From Phymorhynchus buccinoides (lineage: Eukaryota; Mollusca; Gastropoda; Neogastropoda; Raphitomidae): DNA of 64,000 nucleotides. The notes under the pieces are model-generated. The model was not told the DNA's origin. It made no database searches and saw only the letters and a program-made list of their open reading frames with translations. The translations under genes were made by a program, and so were the position numbers. Positions within the stretch are counted from its first letter, which is position 1. Each line of letters opens with the position of its first letter. The stretch covers positions 17,579,557-17,643,556 of the forward strand of contig CM065706.1 in NCBI GenBank assembly GCA_017654935.2, in the 5' to 3' direction. Positions 19,640 to 31,500 of the stretch are shown here, one piece after another.

Positions 19640-20451
19640 ACATCGTTTGGTTGGTAGGGTACTAATGCATCAGATCAGATACAAAACATGTGAGTGTGGA
19701 GCTGGCACCTCACTGGACCACATCCTGGCAGAGTGCCCAGCGCTGGCTGACACTCTGTCAACCCTCTGGGTGTACAGGCACACCCACGGACTAAAGGCCT
19801 CTGACTTCACTCCTGCCCCATTCCTCACTAGGAATCGAGCCAATGAAGTTCTTGACCGACAGTCTCATCTCCAATGGCCTAGACAGCTGGTTTTAATCAG
19901 CCATCAAACACTGAGAAGGACTGGTCAAGGTTAGACCCAAAGCCAAAAAAGATCATGGGTATCCCATGCTACTCTCGTAGGCCTTGTGGAAACCCAACGT
20001 CTTACCACCTGCCCTCTGGCCTTACAGCGGGGATGAGGGTGTTCAGTAATGGTGTCCTACCCGAACTGGGCCCATTGGATCACGTGGATCCATATTAATT
20101 ACCCGGGGGTGGCCCTGAAAAGCAAACCTCGGGATTGGAAGATGCAAGAAGAAAGCTCAAGCAAGCTCGTCGATCAACAGAGGACCCTTCATCCACCACA
20201 GCAACCACCTGCTACGACAAGACAAGACAAGGCAAGACAAGACAAGACAACCAGATGGTGGGGGAGCTGCGTGTAGGGGTCTCTGGGCCGCTACCCCCCC
20301 CCCCCCCCCCCCCCCCCCATCTCGGTTCATCGCCACCAGCACCAGAGCATCTATTTGCAACGACAAGACAAGCCAAGACAAGTCAGGAAGAGACAACCAG
20401 ATTGTGGGGGATCTGCGTGTAGGGGCCTTCGGGTCGTTACCCCCCCCCCCC

Positions 20452-20482
<31 letters not shown>

Positions 20483-20568
20483 ACATCCTGGTTCACGAAG
20501 ACATGAGACAAGACAAGGCAACCAGATAATGGGGGCGCTGCGGTAGGGGTCTTAGGACCGTTACCCCC

Positions 20569-20599
<31 letters not shown>

Positions 20600-20770
20600 A
20601 CACACACATCTCGGTTCACCAAGCCTACACCAGAGCAGCTACCAGTACGACCCTTCCTCATCACCATCATATCATCCTGTACCTCATCAACAAGAAGATC
20701 CAATCTTCAGGAATACCGTCCATAAGGGTCTCTGACCGATTGGACGCTAATCTCATCATCAGATCAGATA
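19640..20770 (+). mobile_element. LINE C-terminal zinc-knuckle fragment and 3' UTR
   Basis: The frame at 19647-19934 reads YKTCECGAGTSLDHILAECP, the CxCG...DHxLxxCP zinc-binding motif that follows the RT in many non-LTR elements. Downstream is non-coding 3' UTR containing the triplicated C-tract block. It ends near GGACGCTAATCTCATCATC, a tail shared with 17899 and 55968. Confidence 0.75.
20215..20640 (+). repeat. Three tandem blocks each carrying a long poly-C tract
   Basis: Three diverged blocks of about 140-150 bp share GACAAGACAAG, CAACCAGAT, GTAGGGGTCT, a (C)n run (20295-20319, about 20440-20468, about 20565-20585) and TCTCGGTTCA. The second and third runs pass directly into CACACA. On the minus strand these are G-runs long enough for quadruplex formation. 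Confidence 0.85.
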
Positions 20771-21263
20771 GTAGGGACAAAGTTGATAAGCGTTAGGCTT
20801 TTAAAGTCCCATCGTTTTATGCAATTACTATGTGTTATCAAGATCTATCGATTGCTCAGGTTTTGTAGCAATACATGGAATAACCTTTATAAAAGGAGGA
20901 TGTTAAGAGAGAAAGAAGAACGAAGCAGTAAATGCATCGAACGAAGCAGTGAATGCATTCAAGAATTAATTAGATAGGTATTTCCACAATATTGTGTATT
21001 TTGTAAATTTGAACACATTAAACACGTAAACTGCCTAAGTACTCGATGCCAAATGCCAAATTAGACACGTAAACTGCCTAAGTAGTAATGCCAATACAAC
21101 ACTATAATCAATGTAACTGATTTTTGTCACAACACTGATGAAACTGAATTTGAAGTTGTTGAAGTTGAACTTGAGACGTGATTGAGGCATCAATTGATGC
21201 CTGTTCACCATTCAAGGTGGTAGACTTAGACGTTATGTGCGCGTGGTGGTGCGAATGACTAAG
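20771..21263. other. No recognised feature
   Basis: AT-rich. One short internal duplication occurs (ACACGTAAACTGCCTAAGTA near 21025 and 21065). Confidence 0.45.
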
Positions 21264-21960
21264 TCAATGATAGCATTCTGGATCGTAGACCGTCGGGTGC
21301 TTCGACCAGAAGGCATCTAAGCGTGACTTGAAGGCGTTGACAGAGGGTGCTGTTACCACAGAGTCTGGCAGGCTATTCCAAAGGTTGATAACTCTAAGAG
21401 AGAAGAAGTTGCCTCTGATCTGGAGCCTATGGTGCCTTTTGGATAATTTCAGGGAGTGGCCTCTATTGTCTCTGCCAGATAATTGTTCGAAGTGTTGGAT
21501 CTCACATTGATAAATATTATGCACATACTTGAAACAGTCGATCATGTCCCCGCGCTTACGCCTGTGTTCGAGACTAGGGAGATGAAGATGGGCTAGACGC
21601 TCAGGATAAGTTTTGTCCTTGAGATGGGCAAGCAACTTTGTTGCTCTGAGTTGGACGTCTTCAACCTCTTGGCACAGTGTCTTGCTATAGGGTTGCCATA
21701 CTGAGTGACCATACTCCAGAATAGGTCGAGCCAGAGACTTAAACAGTTGTACAAAGAGATCGTCACTCAAATAATCAAATGTCCTTCGCATAACCCCTAC
21801 TACTCTATTTGCTTTCGCTGTAACTTGAGACACATGATCCTTGAAACTCAGTTTATTGTCTATGTATACTCCCAGTGGGCGTTTGTGTTCTTTGTTTACT
21901 TGTGTAAAAAATCAACGTAGAGGGCAAAAGGCTGAAAAGCCTATAGTGCCAAAAATGATA
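21264..21960 (-). mobile_element. CR1-type LINE reverse transcriptase C-terminus (189-codon open frame)
   Basis: The minus-strand frame 21833-21264 is open for 189 codons. In order it contains VTAKANRVVGVMRRTF, LFKSLARPILEYGHSVWQPY, VEDVQLRATKLL, LHLPSLEHRRKRGDMI, then RGNFFSLRVINLWNSLPDSVV and FKSRLDAFW. This is the complete thumb and C-terminal region of a CR1/Jockey-like ORF2, and the least decayed LINE frame here. The RT core upstream is absent, so it is a 5'-truncated copy. Confidence 0.88.
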
Positions 21961-22329
21961 TGAGATGATATATTAATAATTTAAGGTCATGCTCGCTCGC
22001 TGTCTCAGGTGTCTTAAAAACTGGGAGTATGTTTGTACGACTTGTCATCTTGTTTTGTAAGAGGACTTTCTTTGATGAAAGGGAGAACACTCTTGTGTGG
22101 GTTCATTTGCAAACACGTGCTTCCGGTTGTGGGATTTGCTGTGTGTACAGCCGTGTGATTTTAATGTTTCAGGTAAGGTGAAGCATAGATATATGTCTCT
22201 GGGTGAAGGTAATCTACTTGTAAGTTGTAGTTGTACTTCTTCTTTCATTAAGCAACCGATGTTATCATTTTGACGGTGTAAAACCTTTCTGTCCTCTGGC
22301 TATTTGGACGACCAGGCCTTGCAGCCTTT
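21961..22329. other. No recognised feature
   Basis: Mixed sequence without exon-like frames. Confidence 0.4.
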
Positions 22330-22945
22330 CAGGTCAGGTCAGGTCAGGTCAGATCTTCAGGGCAGCCAGGCCTCGCGGCCTCTTGACGTGCCCTATCTTT
22401 TGATTATTTGTTATTGTGGTTTTGTTCATCAATCAGATTGGCATAGCTGTGGCGCTTTTTGAACTATCATTGTCGTCTCAATCATAACTGTATTAAAAAA
22501 CATTAATTTTGGGGTCACTATCTAGCCATTCTTTATGATTCTAGGACTAGGAGGTTTTTTAAATGGTTCAATGCGTCCTTCCTTTTGGTTAGAGTTTGGC
22601 AATTGCTGTGGCGGTTTTTAGCATCCATATTGATGCACTAATCATGGATGTACTTTAACATGGCAATTTTTGGATCACTGTCTAGGGATTTTTGAATTTG
22701 TTAATGTTAGTATCTGAGGCCAATATTGGGTGACTGTTAGAAAAAAAAGTTTTTTCTAATGTTAGTTCTGCTGTACCTGGTTATGATTTTAAGTTCACTA
22801 TTACGGGTTCTTATTTCGTTAGACAAGTGAAACAAGCCTTTGTTAGTATTGTCAGTGCCTTGAAAAATCTTGTAAACATTTATCAAATCTCTGGCAGACT
22901 GGCTCTGGGCTCTGGACATGTTTTCCGGCTTGTGAGACAAACGTT
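22330..22945 (-). mobile_element. LINE C-terminal and 3' end, second copy
   Basis: The minus strand encodes ARDLINVYKIFQGTDNTNKG, then ITRYSRTNIRKNFF. The non-coding part TGCGTCCTTCCTTTTGGTTA, GCATCCATATTGATGC matches 11740-11810. (GGTCA)n lies at 22331-22350. This is the same family as 11696-12125. A duplicated tail occurs at 22310-22400. Confidence 0.8.
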
Positions 22946-22977
22946 GACAAACATGTGCATGATTTGAACAAGATATT

Positions 22978-23335
22978 ATTAGGTATTAGGTGCTTTATAG
23001 TCACAGAGGCGTCTCTGTGAAATTCAGGTTGCTCCCACCTGGAGAGCGAGTCGCAGCCAGAAGCGTGCCACCCAATTTTTTCTCTTTTTTTGTGCATGTG
23101 ATTTTTGTGTGACTGATGAGTAAGGAAAGGGGGGGGTTAAATTTTGACCAAATGACAACTTTTTTGTTGCCACTGGGTTTAGCTAAGTGCATGGGCACAT
23201 GGGACCTCGGGTTATCATCTCATCCGAAAGACTCCACGTTCAGACTGTAAGGCCTAGTGCAAAGTGAGAGGAAAACTCCCCTGTTCAAACTCGGGTTTAC
23301 TTGACACGAAGCGAACGTGCTACCACTGTCTTCTT
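22978..23335 (-). mobile_element. tRNA-derived SINE, near full length
   Basis: On the minus strand the head reads CAGTGGTAGCACGTTCGCTT (A-box-like) and, about 30 nt on, CGAGTTTGAAC (B-box-like). The body is shared with 1184-1513, and an ATTAGGTATTAGG tail lies at 22978. Head, body and tail order is that of a tRNA-derived SINE. Confidence 0.75.
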
Positions 23336-23549
23336 CTTCTTCTGTGGTGGTGACCAACTTCTTTATATAGAACTAGAAGTAATTGTATACACTTTGCCAC
23401 TCTTGACTCTACACCCAATATCTTAATTCACAATGAAGAAAACAAAATGTTTCCTTGTGTGTTTTAATTTTGACTGAGATAATAAAGAAACAACAAAATC
23501 AATGTTGATGCATTTGTGTTTGTTGTTTGCGTGTGGTGAACGATTGTTT
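23336..23549. other. No recognised feature
   Basis: AT-rich with a short CTT tract at 23331-23345. Confidence 0.4.
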
Positions 23550-23980
23550 ACTTGCTATCGTCAGAAAAATGACTCGCGATTTCCCGGTTTTTATATCAGG
23601 TGAAATGAAACTTGCAAAACACATTATATGTGACACAATTATATTTGTGTCACTATTGGTATTTGGATTGATAGAATTTATTACATATATATATATATAT
23701 GTAATAAATTCTATCAATCCAAATACCAAAATTCATTCTAATAGTAATACCAAAATTTTTAATGGCCCAATTCTGACTTCGTTTTCACCCCGTGTCAGTC
23801 ACAGAAATCTGTGGCTGAGTACTGTTTTGAAACTCATGCACAGCCTTTGCACGAACATTCCAATGACACAACTACGAGAGAAAATAATGATTGAAACTTA
23901 TGAAAGTCGTTAGAAAGTTTAAAACAACATCAACTTTCCGTGTTGAGTTTGTCAGTCACTGAAAACTGACGATAGCAAGT
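23550..23980. mobile_element. MITE-like element with 15-bp TIRs and a central palindrome
   Basis: The outer ends ACTTGCTATCGTCAG (23550-23564) and CTGACGATAGCAAGT (23966-23980) are perfect inverted repeats. Inside, 23657-23728 is a 72-bp perfect palindrome centred on (AT)n, beginning TTGGTATTTGGATTGATAG. The 128-codon frame covering it is a by-product of the palindrome. No transposase was recognised and the target duplication is unclear. Confidence 0.65.
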
Positions 23981-24289
23981 TTTGAAAATGTTTGAATTAT
24001 GGACTAAATGTGGCCTCACTAAAGCTTTATACAGTTTGGAAAAAATGTTGCAGTCAATATTAATACATGTTCTTTTAATTAAACCTGTCATGTTGTTAGC
24101 CTTACTTATAAATGCAAGTTTGGGTGTGACTGGATAAGCTAGGTAAATAGTGATTACTCAGCTGAAGGAAGGATGGAAGGAAGATCCAAATTTCATTTTC
24201 TTTTCTTCTTCTTCTTTCATAGCATTCTCCTTCAACGTTGTGAAGAGTCTGATACTTTAATCAGGGAAGGGGGGTGGGTGGGGGGGTGT
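23981..24289. other. No recognised feature
   Basis: AT-rich; a short G-rich patch occurs at 24267-24288. Confidence 0.4.
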
Positions 24290-24670
24290 CCACTAGATTA
24301 GATAAGCTATCAAAATGAAAGGGCTGCCCAGATAATCGGCTTCAAGGGGGCAGGGGGGGAGGGGGGAGCAAATGGGGTGGGGGTGGGAAGCAGGGAAAGA
24401 TGGATTGGGGAGGGGAAGGGAGGGGAGAGGGTTAGATTCGGGATTTGAATGCCTCCACTGAGGTTGCTGTGATTGCCTCTAGTGGAAGACCAAACTCCGC
24501 CACAGCCCTTGGGAAGAATGAGAACTTCTTGCAGTTATTCCTACATGCTGGAACTGAGTGGAAGTAGGTAGTCTGCAGCATGCACCTAGTGACCTACACC
24601 TTTCTGATTCATTAGATACAGTGCCAGTCCACATATTTGTGTCGTTTCCGGTTATGCCTGCTTCTCTTGT
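24290..24670 (-). mobile_element. CR1-like LINE 3' fragment
   Basis: The non-coding start GGGCTGCCCAGATAATCGGCTT matches 12782 (GGCCGCCCAGATGATCGGCTT). The minus strand then reads a degenerate KFSFFPRAVAEFGLP and VEAFKSRI, the same C-terminus as at 12902-13105. It is 5'-truncated and frameshifted. Confidence 0.7.
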
Positions 24671-25399
24671 GATCAAGTCCTAACTTTCAGACAAGATTGT
24701 GAAAAGTGTGGGGCCTGTTGATATCAGTTGGAGCTTCAATAATGACGTCATATCAGTCTACTTTCATGACGTCATTTCTTAAACCCTGTCATTCCGTAGA
24801 TTTTCTTCCAGGGCAGTGGAAATAACGTGCAGGCATCAGAATTGTCAGAGGATCAGAGGATTTCAGAGGATTAAGAATTTCTGACAGAGGATTGGCTTCT
24901 CTTGTCAGAGGTTTTGCCTTTTTATTGAGTGTTATCCTTTGAGCTAAATAGCATTTTAAAGTGATTTCTCACTATATTAAGCCTTTTTGGTGGTGTTCCG
25001 AACTCATTTCAATGTTGTCCCTCTTCAGTCTAGGGCCTTGATGTCCCTTTTACCATGTTTTCAGAGGATTGGACTTCAGACTATTCTGATGCCTGAACAT
25101 GAGTCGCAGAGACAGTCATTTTTCAGTAGACTCAAAAGAATGATTGTATCATCAACATAGAAATACAGTGAAAGTATTTAATACAGCCAAAGAATGGGAA
25201 ATAGGCCACACAACAGTGTTCAATTTCATTTTTTGTTCTTCAATACATGATGAAGTTGAATGCATGCCCTTCATTGGCACAATGAAACTTCTAGTACCAT
25301 AGAAATCGAAAGTTCAATTTTCAAACTTGTACACAAAAATTCTAGAGGGTCTGTGACATATATAACCTACATTTTTAACAATTGCAAGGCAAGACAATT
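24671..25399. other. No gene recognised; TGACGTCAT-rich patch
   Basis: AATGACGTCATATCAG and CATGACGTCATTTC lie at 24744-24778, two CRE-like palindromes 28 bp apart. AGAGGATT recurs several times at 24845-24900. No exon was seen. Confidence 0.4.
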
Positions 25400-26000
25400 G
25401 TTTTAGTCAAGTGTCGGAAAAATTCCCAAATAACAATGGTTCCAAAAGTGATGAGTTTGAAAGAACATGGTTATGAAGGAGATCAACATAAAGAAATGGC
25501 TAATATATGTAAAGGAGGAGAAGTGTGGAAGGAGGATGGGACCAAGTAACCTTTACTGATGAAACCAAGATAAAAGTTGACAAAATTCAGCATGTGTGTG
25601 TCAGGAGAAGAGCCGATAAAGAAGTCTTACTGCACACGTCAAGCCACATTCAAACCAAGTGGTAACTTTGAGGCTCTGGTAAGCTGTTTTCTAGCCCATT
25701 AATAGATCCGATTGTGTTTGTCGATTAAAATATGAACAATGGGCTGTGTATCTGCATGCTGGATGAAAACCTGAATCTTTCTGTATATCCCCACAGACTT
25801 GGTCAAGATTCAATCAAAAATAACACTAGCCCACTTTATGAAGCGTTTGCAGTCACGAGAGTAAAGGGAGGAAAACAATCACGACATCCCTGTGACTGAC
25901 ATAGAATCCATATCTAAATTTGATCAAAAACGGCTGACTTCTGTTGAAAAGAAAACAGTGAGGGGGCTGTGTTTTAATGATCAAAATTTAGGACTGCCTC
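25400..26000 (+). pseudogene. Possible Tc1/mariner-like transposase relic
   Basis: A frame near 25551-25590 reads VTFTDETKIKVD, like the second catalytic aspartate block of Tc1-type transposases (VLFSDESKF). Surrounding codons are broken by stops, and no DNA-binding domain or terminal repeats are clear. This is weak evidence from one motif. Confidence 0.3.
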
Positions 26001-26351
26001 TGATTTTTACAGGGTGTACACGCTGACATCATTATGACGACATCATAGCAACCTAGAACATAATTCTTAGAAGATCCGTGGAGTATAGACAGTGAAATAG
26101 CACCACCTCAAATGCTAAAGTGATCAAGCAATTAACTGATTTTCTGTGATTTTTTTAAAAGTACACATGATTTTGTGCAGTCATGCTGTCCAACCTAAAA
26201 CGACACAAACAAGTGGCCCAAGACTGTAGATCAGCCAGAAAGTCATCAAACGAGTGAGCTTTTTTGTCATTGAACACTTTCACAGTTTTGGCAGTTTAAG
26301 TCTCTCTTTGTCTTACCCTCTGGCTTCTGAGAATGTCAACTTTATAGAGTG
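26001..26351. other. No recognised feature
   Basis: Mixed sequence leading into the 65-bp minisatellite. Confidence 0.4.
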
Positions 26352-27985
26352 ACAGCAACTGGACACCTACATGGACATCTTAATGCTACAAACACTACCT
26401 CTGGCAGACCCATTTGACAGCAACTGGACACCTACATGGACATCTTAATGCTACAAACACTACCTCTGGCAGACCCATTTGACAGCAACTGGACACCTAC
26501 ATGGACACCTTAATGCTACAAACACTACCTCTGGCAGACCCATTTGACAGCAACTGGACACCTACATGGACACCTTAATGCTACAAACACTACCTCTGGC
26601 AGACCCATTTGACAGCAACTGGACACCTACATGGACAACGTAATGCTACAAACACTACCTCTGGCAGACCCATTTGACAGCAACTGGACACCTACATGGA
26701 CACCGTAATGCTACAAACACTACCTCTGACAGACCCATTTGACAGCAACTGGACACCTACATGGACACCGTAATGCTACAAACACTACCTCTGGCACTGA
26801 CAGACCCATTTGACAGCAACTGGACACCTACATGGACACCGTAATGCTACAAACACTACCTCTGGAACTGACAGACCCATTTGACAGCAACTGGACACCT
26901 ACATGGACACCGTAATGCTACAAACACTACCTCTGGCACTGACAGACCCATTTGACAGCAACTGGACACCTACATGGACACCTTAATGCTACAAACACTA
27001 CCTCTGGCACTGACAGACCCATTTGACAGCAACTGGACACCTACATGGACACCGTAATGCTACAAACACTACCTCTCACAGACCCATTTGACAGCAACTG
27101 GACACCTACATGGACACCGTAATGCTACAACTACCTCTGGCACTGACAGACCCATTTGACAGCAACTGGACACCTACATGGACACCTTAATGCTACAACT
27201 ACCTCTGGCAGACCCATTTGACAGCAACTGGACACCTACATGAACACCGTAATGCTACAACTACCTCTGGCAGACCCATTTGACAGCAACCTACATGGAC
27301 ACCATAATGCTACAACTACCTCTGGCAGACCCATTTGACAGCAACTGGACACCTACATGGACACCTTAACTACCTCTCGCAGACCCATTTGACAGCAACT
27401 GGACACCTACATGGACACCTTAACTACCTCTGGCAGACCCATTTGACAGCAACTGGACACCTACATGGACACCATAATGCTACAACTACCTCTGGCTATG
27501 GCAGACCCATTTGACAGCAACCTACATGGACACCATAATGCTACAACGACCTCTGGCAGACCCATTTGACAGCAACCTACATGGACACCATAATGCTACA
27601 ACTACCTCTGGCTCTGGCAGACCCATTTGACAGCAACTGTACACCTACATGGACACCTTAACTACCTCTGGCAGACCCATTTGACAGCAACTGGACACCT
27701 ACATGGACACCATAATGCTACAACTACCTCTGGCTCTGGCAGACCCATTTGACAGCAACCTACATGGACACCATAATGCTACAACTACCTCTGGCAGACC
27801 CATTTGACAGCAACCTACATGGACACCATAATGCTACAACTACCTCTGGCAGACCCATTTGACAGCAACCTACATGGACACAGTAATGCTACAAAGTAGA
27901 AGTCTACCTCTGGCAGACCCATTTGACAGCAACCTACATGGACACAGTAATGCTACAACTACCTCTGGCACTGGCAGACCCATTC
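26352..27985. repeat. 65-bp minisatellite with many internal deletions
   Basis: The core unit runs ACAGCAACTGGACACCTACA, TGGACACC(T/G)TAATGCTACAA, ACACTACCTCTGGCAGACC, CATTTG. Early copies are full 65-bp; insertions (CACTGA) appear from about 26795. Later copies lose ACTGGAC or the TAATGCTACAA block, so length variants accumulate toward the 3' side. It ends about 0.5 kb before POLR1E exon 1. Confidence 0.96.
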
Positions 27986-28490
27986 AGGGTTTGTCAAAAT
28001 ATGAGGATTCTTTGGGGGTACCCTTCAGACACTGGAATACAGCATTTTGACTTCTTGAAGACTTTCAAACCGGCGTCCACATAGGGCTTCTTTGATTTAA
28101 CGGGATTCAACCAAAAGCATTGAACGACAGCATATTGGCAAATGTCCTATTGTATCTCATTTTCATTATCATTTTTTTTATGCCATGAACATATTTCATA
28201 GCCATTGCAACAGCTTATTTCATGATAATCACGATAATGTACAGTGGAAATCTATTTTGAGATAGCTAATATTTTGAGTTAAAAAACTTTTTAGCATAAA
28301 AAGTCAGTGAGTCCAGAAAACTGGGACCAGAAAATTATTGTGAGTTATCCACTAATCCAGTGTTTTTTGCGTTAAATCCGTTTTTGAGTTAACAGGAATC
28401 CATTGTATATATTATGGATTTTGTTGAAATGTGGATTTTTCTTCTTCTTTTTTCCAGGTAAAACTTAGAGCTTGTGACTGAAGCTGCAGA
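27986..28490 (+). promoter_or_regulatory. Upstream region and 5' UTR of POLR1E
   Basis: TTTTTTCCAG|GTAAAACTT at 28449-28466 may be the acceptor of a 5' UTR exon, giving a 33-nt leader before the ATG. No TATA box or CpG-rich core is obvious. The promoter could also lie further upstream. Confidence 0.35.
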
Positions 28491-28545
28491 ATGCCTTCCT
28501 CCAAGAAAATTGTAGTCACAACAAGTGACAAAGAGGTCCCTTTGG
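28491..28545 (+). CDS. POLR1E: POLR1E exon 1
   Basis: ATG in a good context (CAGAATGC) starts MPSSKKIVVTTSDKEVPL. The exon ends in phase 1 at TTTGG|GTAAGT, a strong donor. The next exon supplies TG to make valine, giving EVPL-V-TFAHGKVKD. The strand, beta-rich start and downstream GK motif fit the N-terminus of RPA49 proteins. Confidence 0.75.
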
Positions 28546-31500
28546 GTAAGTTGTGATGATATTAAAAAAAAACCTACTTGAAGGTTCTTTTTAGTTCCTG
28601 AGCGAAGCTTCGGGAAGTATTGTTTTTGTTTTGTCCGTGTGTGTGCGGCTGGCTGGCCGCATTTAAAAAAAACCTGTTGAATCTATTTCAATCACATTTA
28701 CTAATTTGGTATACAAGTTTCAAAGGATATTAGCTATCGGTTGATTGCTTTAGTTTAATTTGAAGGTCAAGGTCATGATGATTAAGGAGACTTGCAAACC
28801 CCAAAACACTTAATTGCTAATATCTCGTGAAGTTTTGCACATATTTCAATGCAATTTTTTTTCACAACGTTTTCTGATGAAAGGGCTATGACTACAGATA
28901 TAACATCAGGGCTCCCAGGGACCCCCATTTGGGGGTCTATGAAGTACTAGAATTCTAAGGGACCCTCTAAAAGAATGTGCAGGGGGTCCCAGGGATGCAC
29001 TAGAAAGTTTACTTTTATTTTTAGCTTTCGCAATGTCACTGGGACCCTCTATCCCGCCTCTAGGGGCCTCTTTACCGTAAGTGAAGGAGTCCCTGGGACC
29101 CCTTGTTTTGCGGGACGATTGGGAGCCCTGAACATAATCATGAATTTGTCTGTGTGCTCGTGCGTGCGTGCGTGTGAATCACGGGGTTCAAACCCCAAAG
29201 CTGTATCTCAAGAACTGTTGCATGGAATCACTTCAAATTTACTGTGGTGGTGCATCACGGTGCACGAAAGGTCCCATGCAAAAATAGTAACCATGCTGAC
29301 CTTGGCCTTAACCCTCTCACTCTGATCAATCGAACCGAGAATCGATCCTATTGCATAAGAGAGGGGGAGTAACTCCGAACATCACACCAAATCTTTTATT
29401 TTAAAAAATCACCCAGAATAAAGTCTAACTCACCTTTCATTTCTGAAAGATGCATATTGAATAGCAATGATGATATTTTCATTCGAAAGCTAACACACTG
29501 TCACACAACAAACCATGAATTGGAGGTAAAAATCCGTAATAGCGCTCCAAACAATCGACCGGGTCAATACTGCTGACGTCACGTGGCAAAAAAACCAAAC
29601 TTTAGCGTCTCCTTTGAAAAATTCATTCACAAAGACTATTGGGTGCTTTCCCTTGCTGTAAAGACCAAAAACCGACCCGGGAGTGTCAGAAACAGGAAGA
29701 ACTAACTTAGTATATTGCATTGTGGGTAGGGAGAAAGTGAAAGTGAACCTACTAGACCTGGCATTCAGCGGCGGCTATCGGGGGTTACGGGATTCTGATA
29801 ATCCATTTTGGACGGGAGGTCCTGGAGACTGCGGGGATCACAGGGTTAAGGTTTGACCTTGAAAACGTAAATTTCTTCATGTGGCCTTATCTTTCACATC
29901 GTTGGACTTGCAATGTTCCAATTTGGTGTGCAAATACATTGGCATATGAAATTCTGAATACTTAGTACAAGAAATGTCAGGGTCACAACGGTTATAGTCT
30001 GCCGATAGAACCGTCTGTAACCGGTCATTTACACATTTTTTAGACATTTCTGATTTTTTTTTGGTGGCAATTGCTCAGTTTCTTGTCATTGGAGTGCAGA
30101 TGCGTCATGCTGCTGTTATGTGCCCAAGTTCAGCCGCTCGGGAACTTATCTCCCGCTTGGTGATACACTTGTTTTTATTATTATTGTTTTTGGGTTTTTT
30201 ACTTTACTTTTATACTATGCTAATCTGCCCAACACTGAAAAGCAATGTTTATTAATGTTTTCATGTCACTGTTAGGCCTTTTATTTTAAATCATTGTTTT
30301 AATTTTTAACATTTGCTGTGAACAGATGTGGTTAAAATGTTGTGGGCATACATGATACAAAGTAAAGATGCCACTCAAGACATATTGTTTTAAGTTGATA
30401 AATGTTAATACTCACTAAGGGCACGTACACAGTACATCCAGATTTTCTGTGTGGAAATAATCAATAAGTAAAAGAAAGAAAACAAAATACACGAATGTGT
30501 ACATATTTCCCCTGGGTCCCAAGGCGGCTCAGAACCCAGGCCTTCCTGCTTTTTGCTTTTTATGTTGTCCAAATTTCACCCTTGAAAAAATTAACGAAAA
30601 CAAAAAACAACACAAAATGTTGTTGACAGTGACTTTTGCCCATGGGAAAGTGAAGGACACCCAGAAACGCAAAATGAAAGTGTCAGCGCTGCACGACACT
30701 AGCCACAAAGGGCCGGACAAGAGGAGGAAAGTGCTGGTAAGTTCCTTCACCAAACTGCACGACCCCAGCCACAAAGGGCCGGGCAAGAGGAGGAAAGTGC
30801 TGGTAAGTTCCTTCACCAAACTGCACGACCCCAGCCACAAAGGGCCGGACAAGAGGAGGAAAGTGCTGGTAAGTTCCTTCACCAAACTGCACGACCCCAG
30901 CCACAAAGGGCCGGGCAAGAGGAGGAAAGTGCTGGTAAGTTCCTTCACCAAACTGCACGACCCCAGCCACAAAGGGCCGGACAAGAGGAGGAAAGTGCTG
31001 GTAAGTTCCTTCACCAAACTGCACGACCACAGCCACAAAGGGCCGGGCAAGAGGAGGAAAGTGCTGGTAAGTTCCTTCACCAAACTGCACGACCACAGCC
31101 ACAAAGGGCCGGACAAGAGGAGGAAAGTGCTGGTAAGTTCCTTCACCAAACTGCACGACCACAGCCACAAAGGGCCGGGCAAGAGGAGGAAAGTGCTGGT
31201 AAGTTCCTTCACCAAACGTTTTTCTTTTGACAGGCAAATGAGGCACAGAGATTGTGTGCAGTGTGTGTGTGTGCGGGATGTGTGTGTGTGTGTGTGCGGG
31301 ATGTGTGTGTGTGTGTGTGTGTAGGCATTGGGGGATGGGGGATGAATGGAATGAAAGAGAGCAAGCTAAGAGAGAGGGGTGTGTGGTTCTGTTCACCTCC
31401 CACCATCTTATTTAAGAGCAGGGGCTAAGATCAACCATGTTTTGAGCATTGGAACATAAATTAAAATGACTATATTTTATGGACTGTAAGAGCATCTCAT

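Noticed and set aside
23527..23913. 128-codon plus-strand frame
   Set aside because: It crosses the perfect palindrome and both TIR regions; no domain, and the complementary frame is also open.
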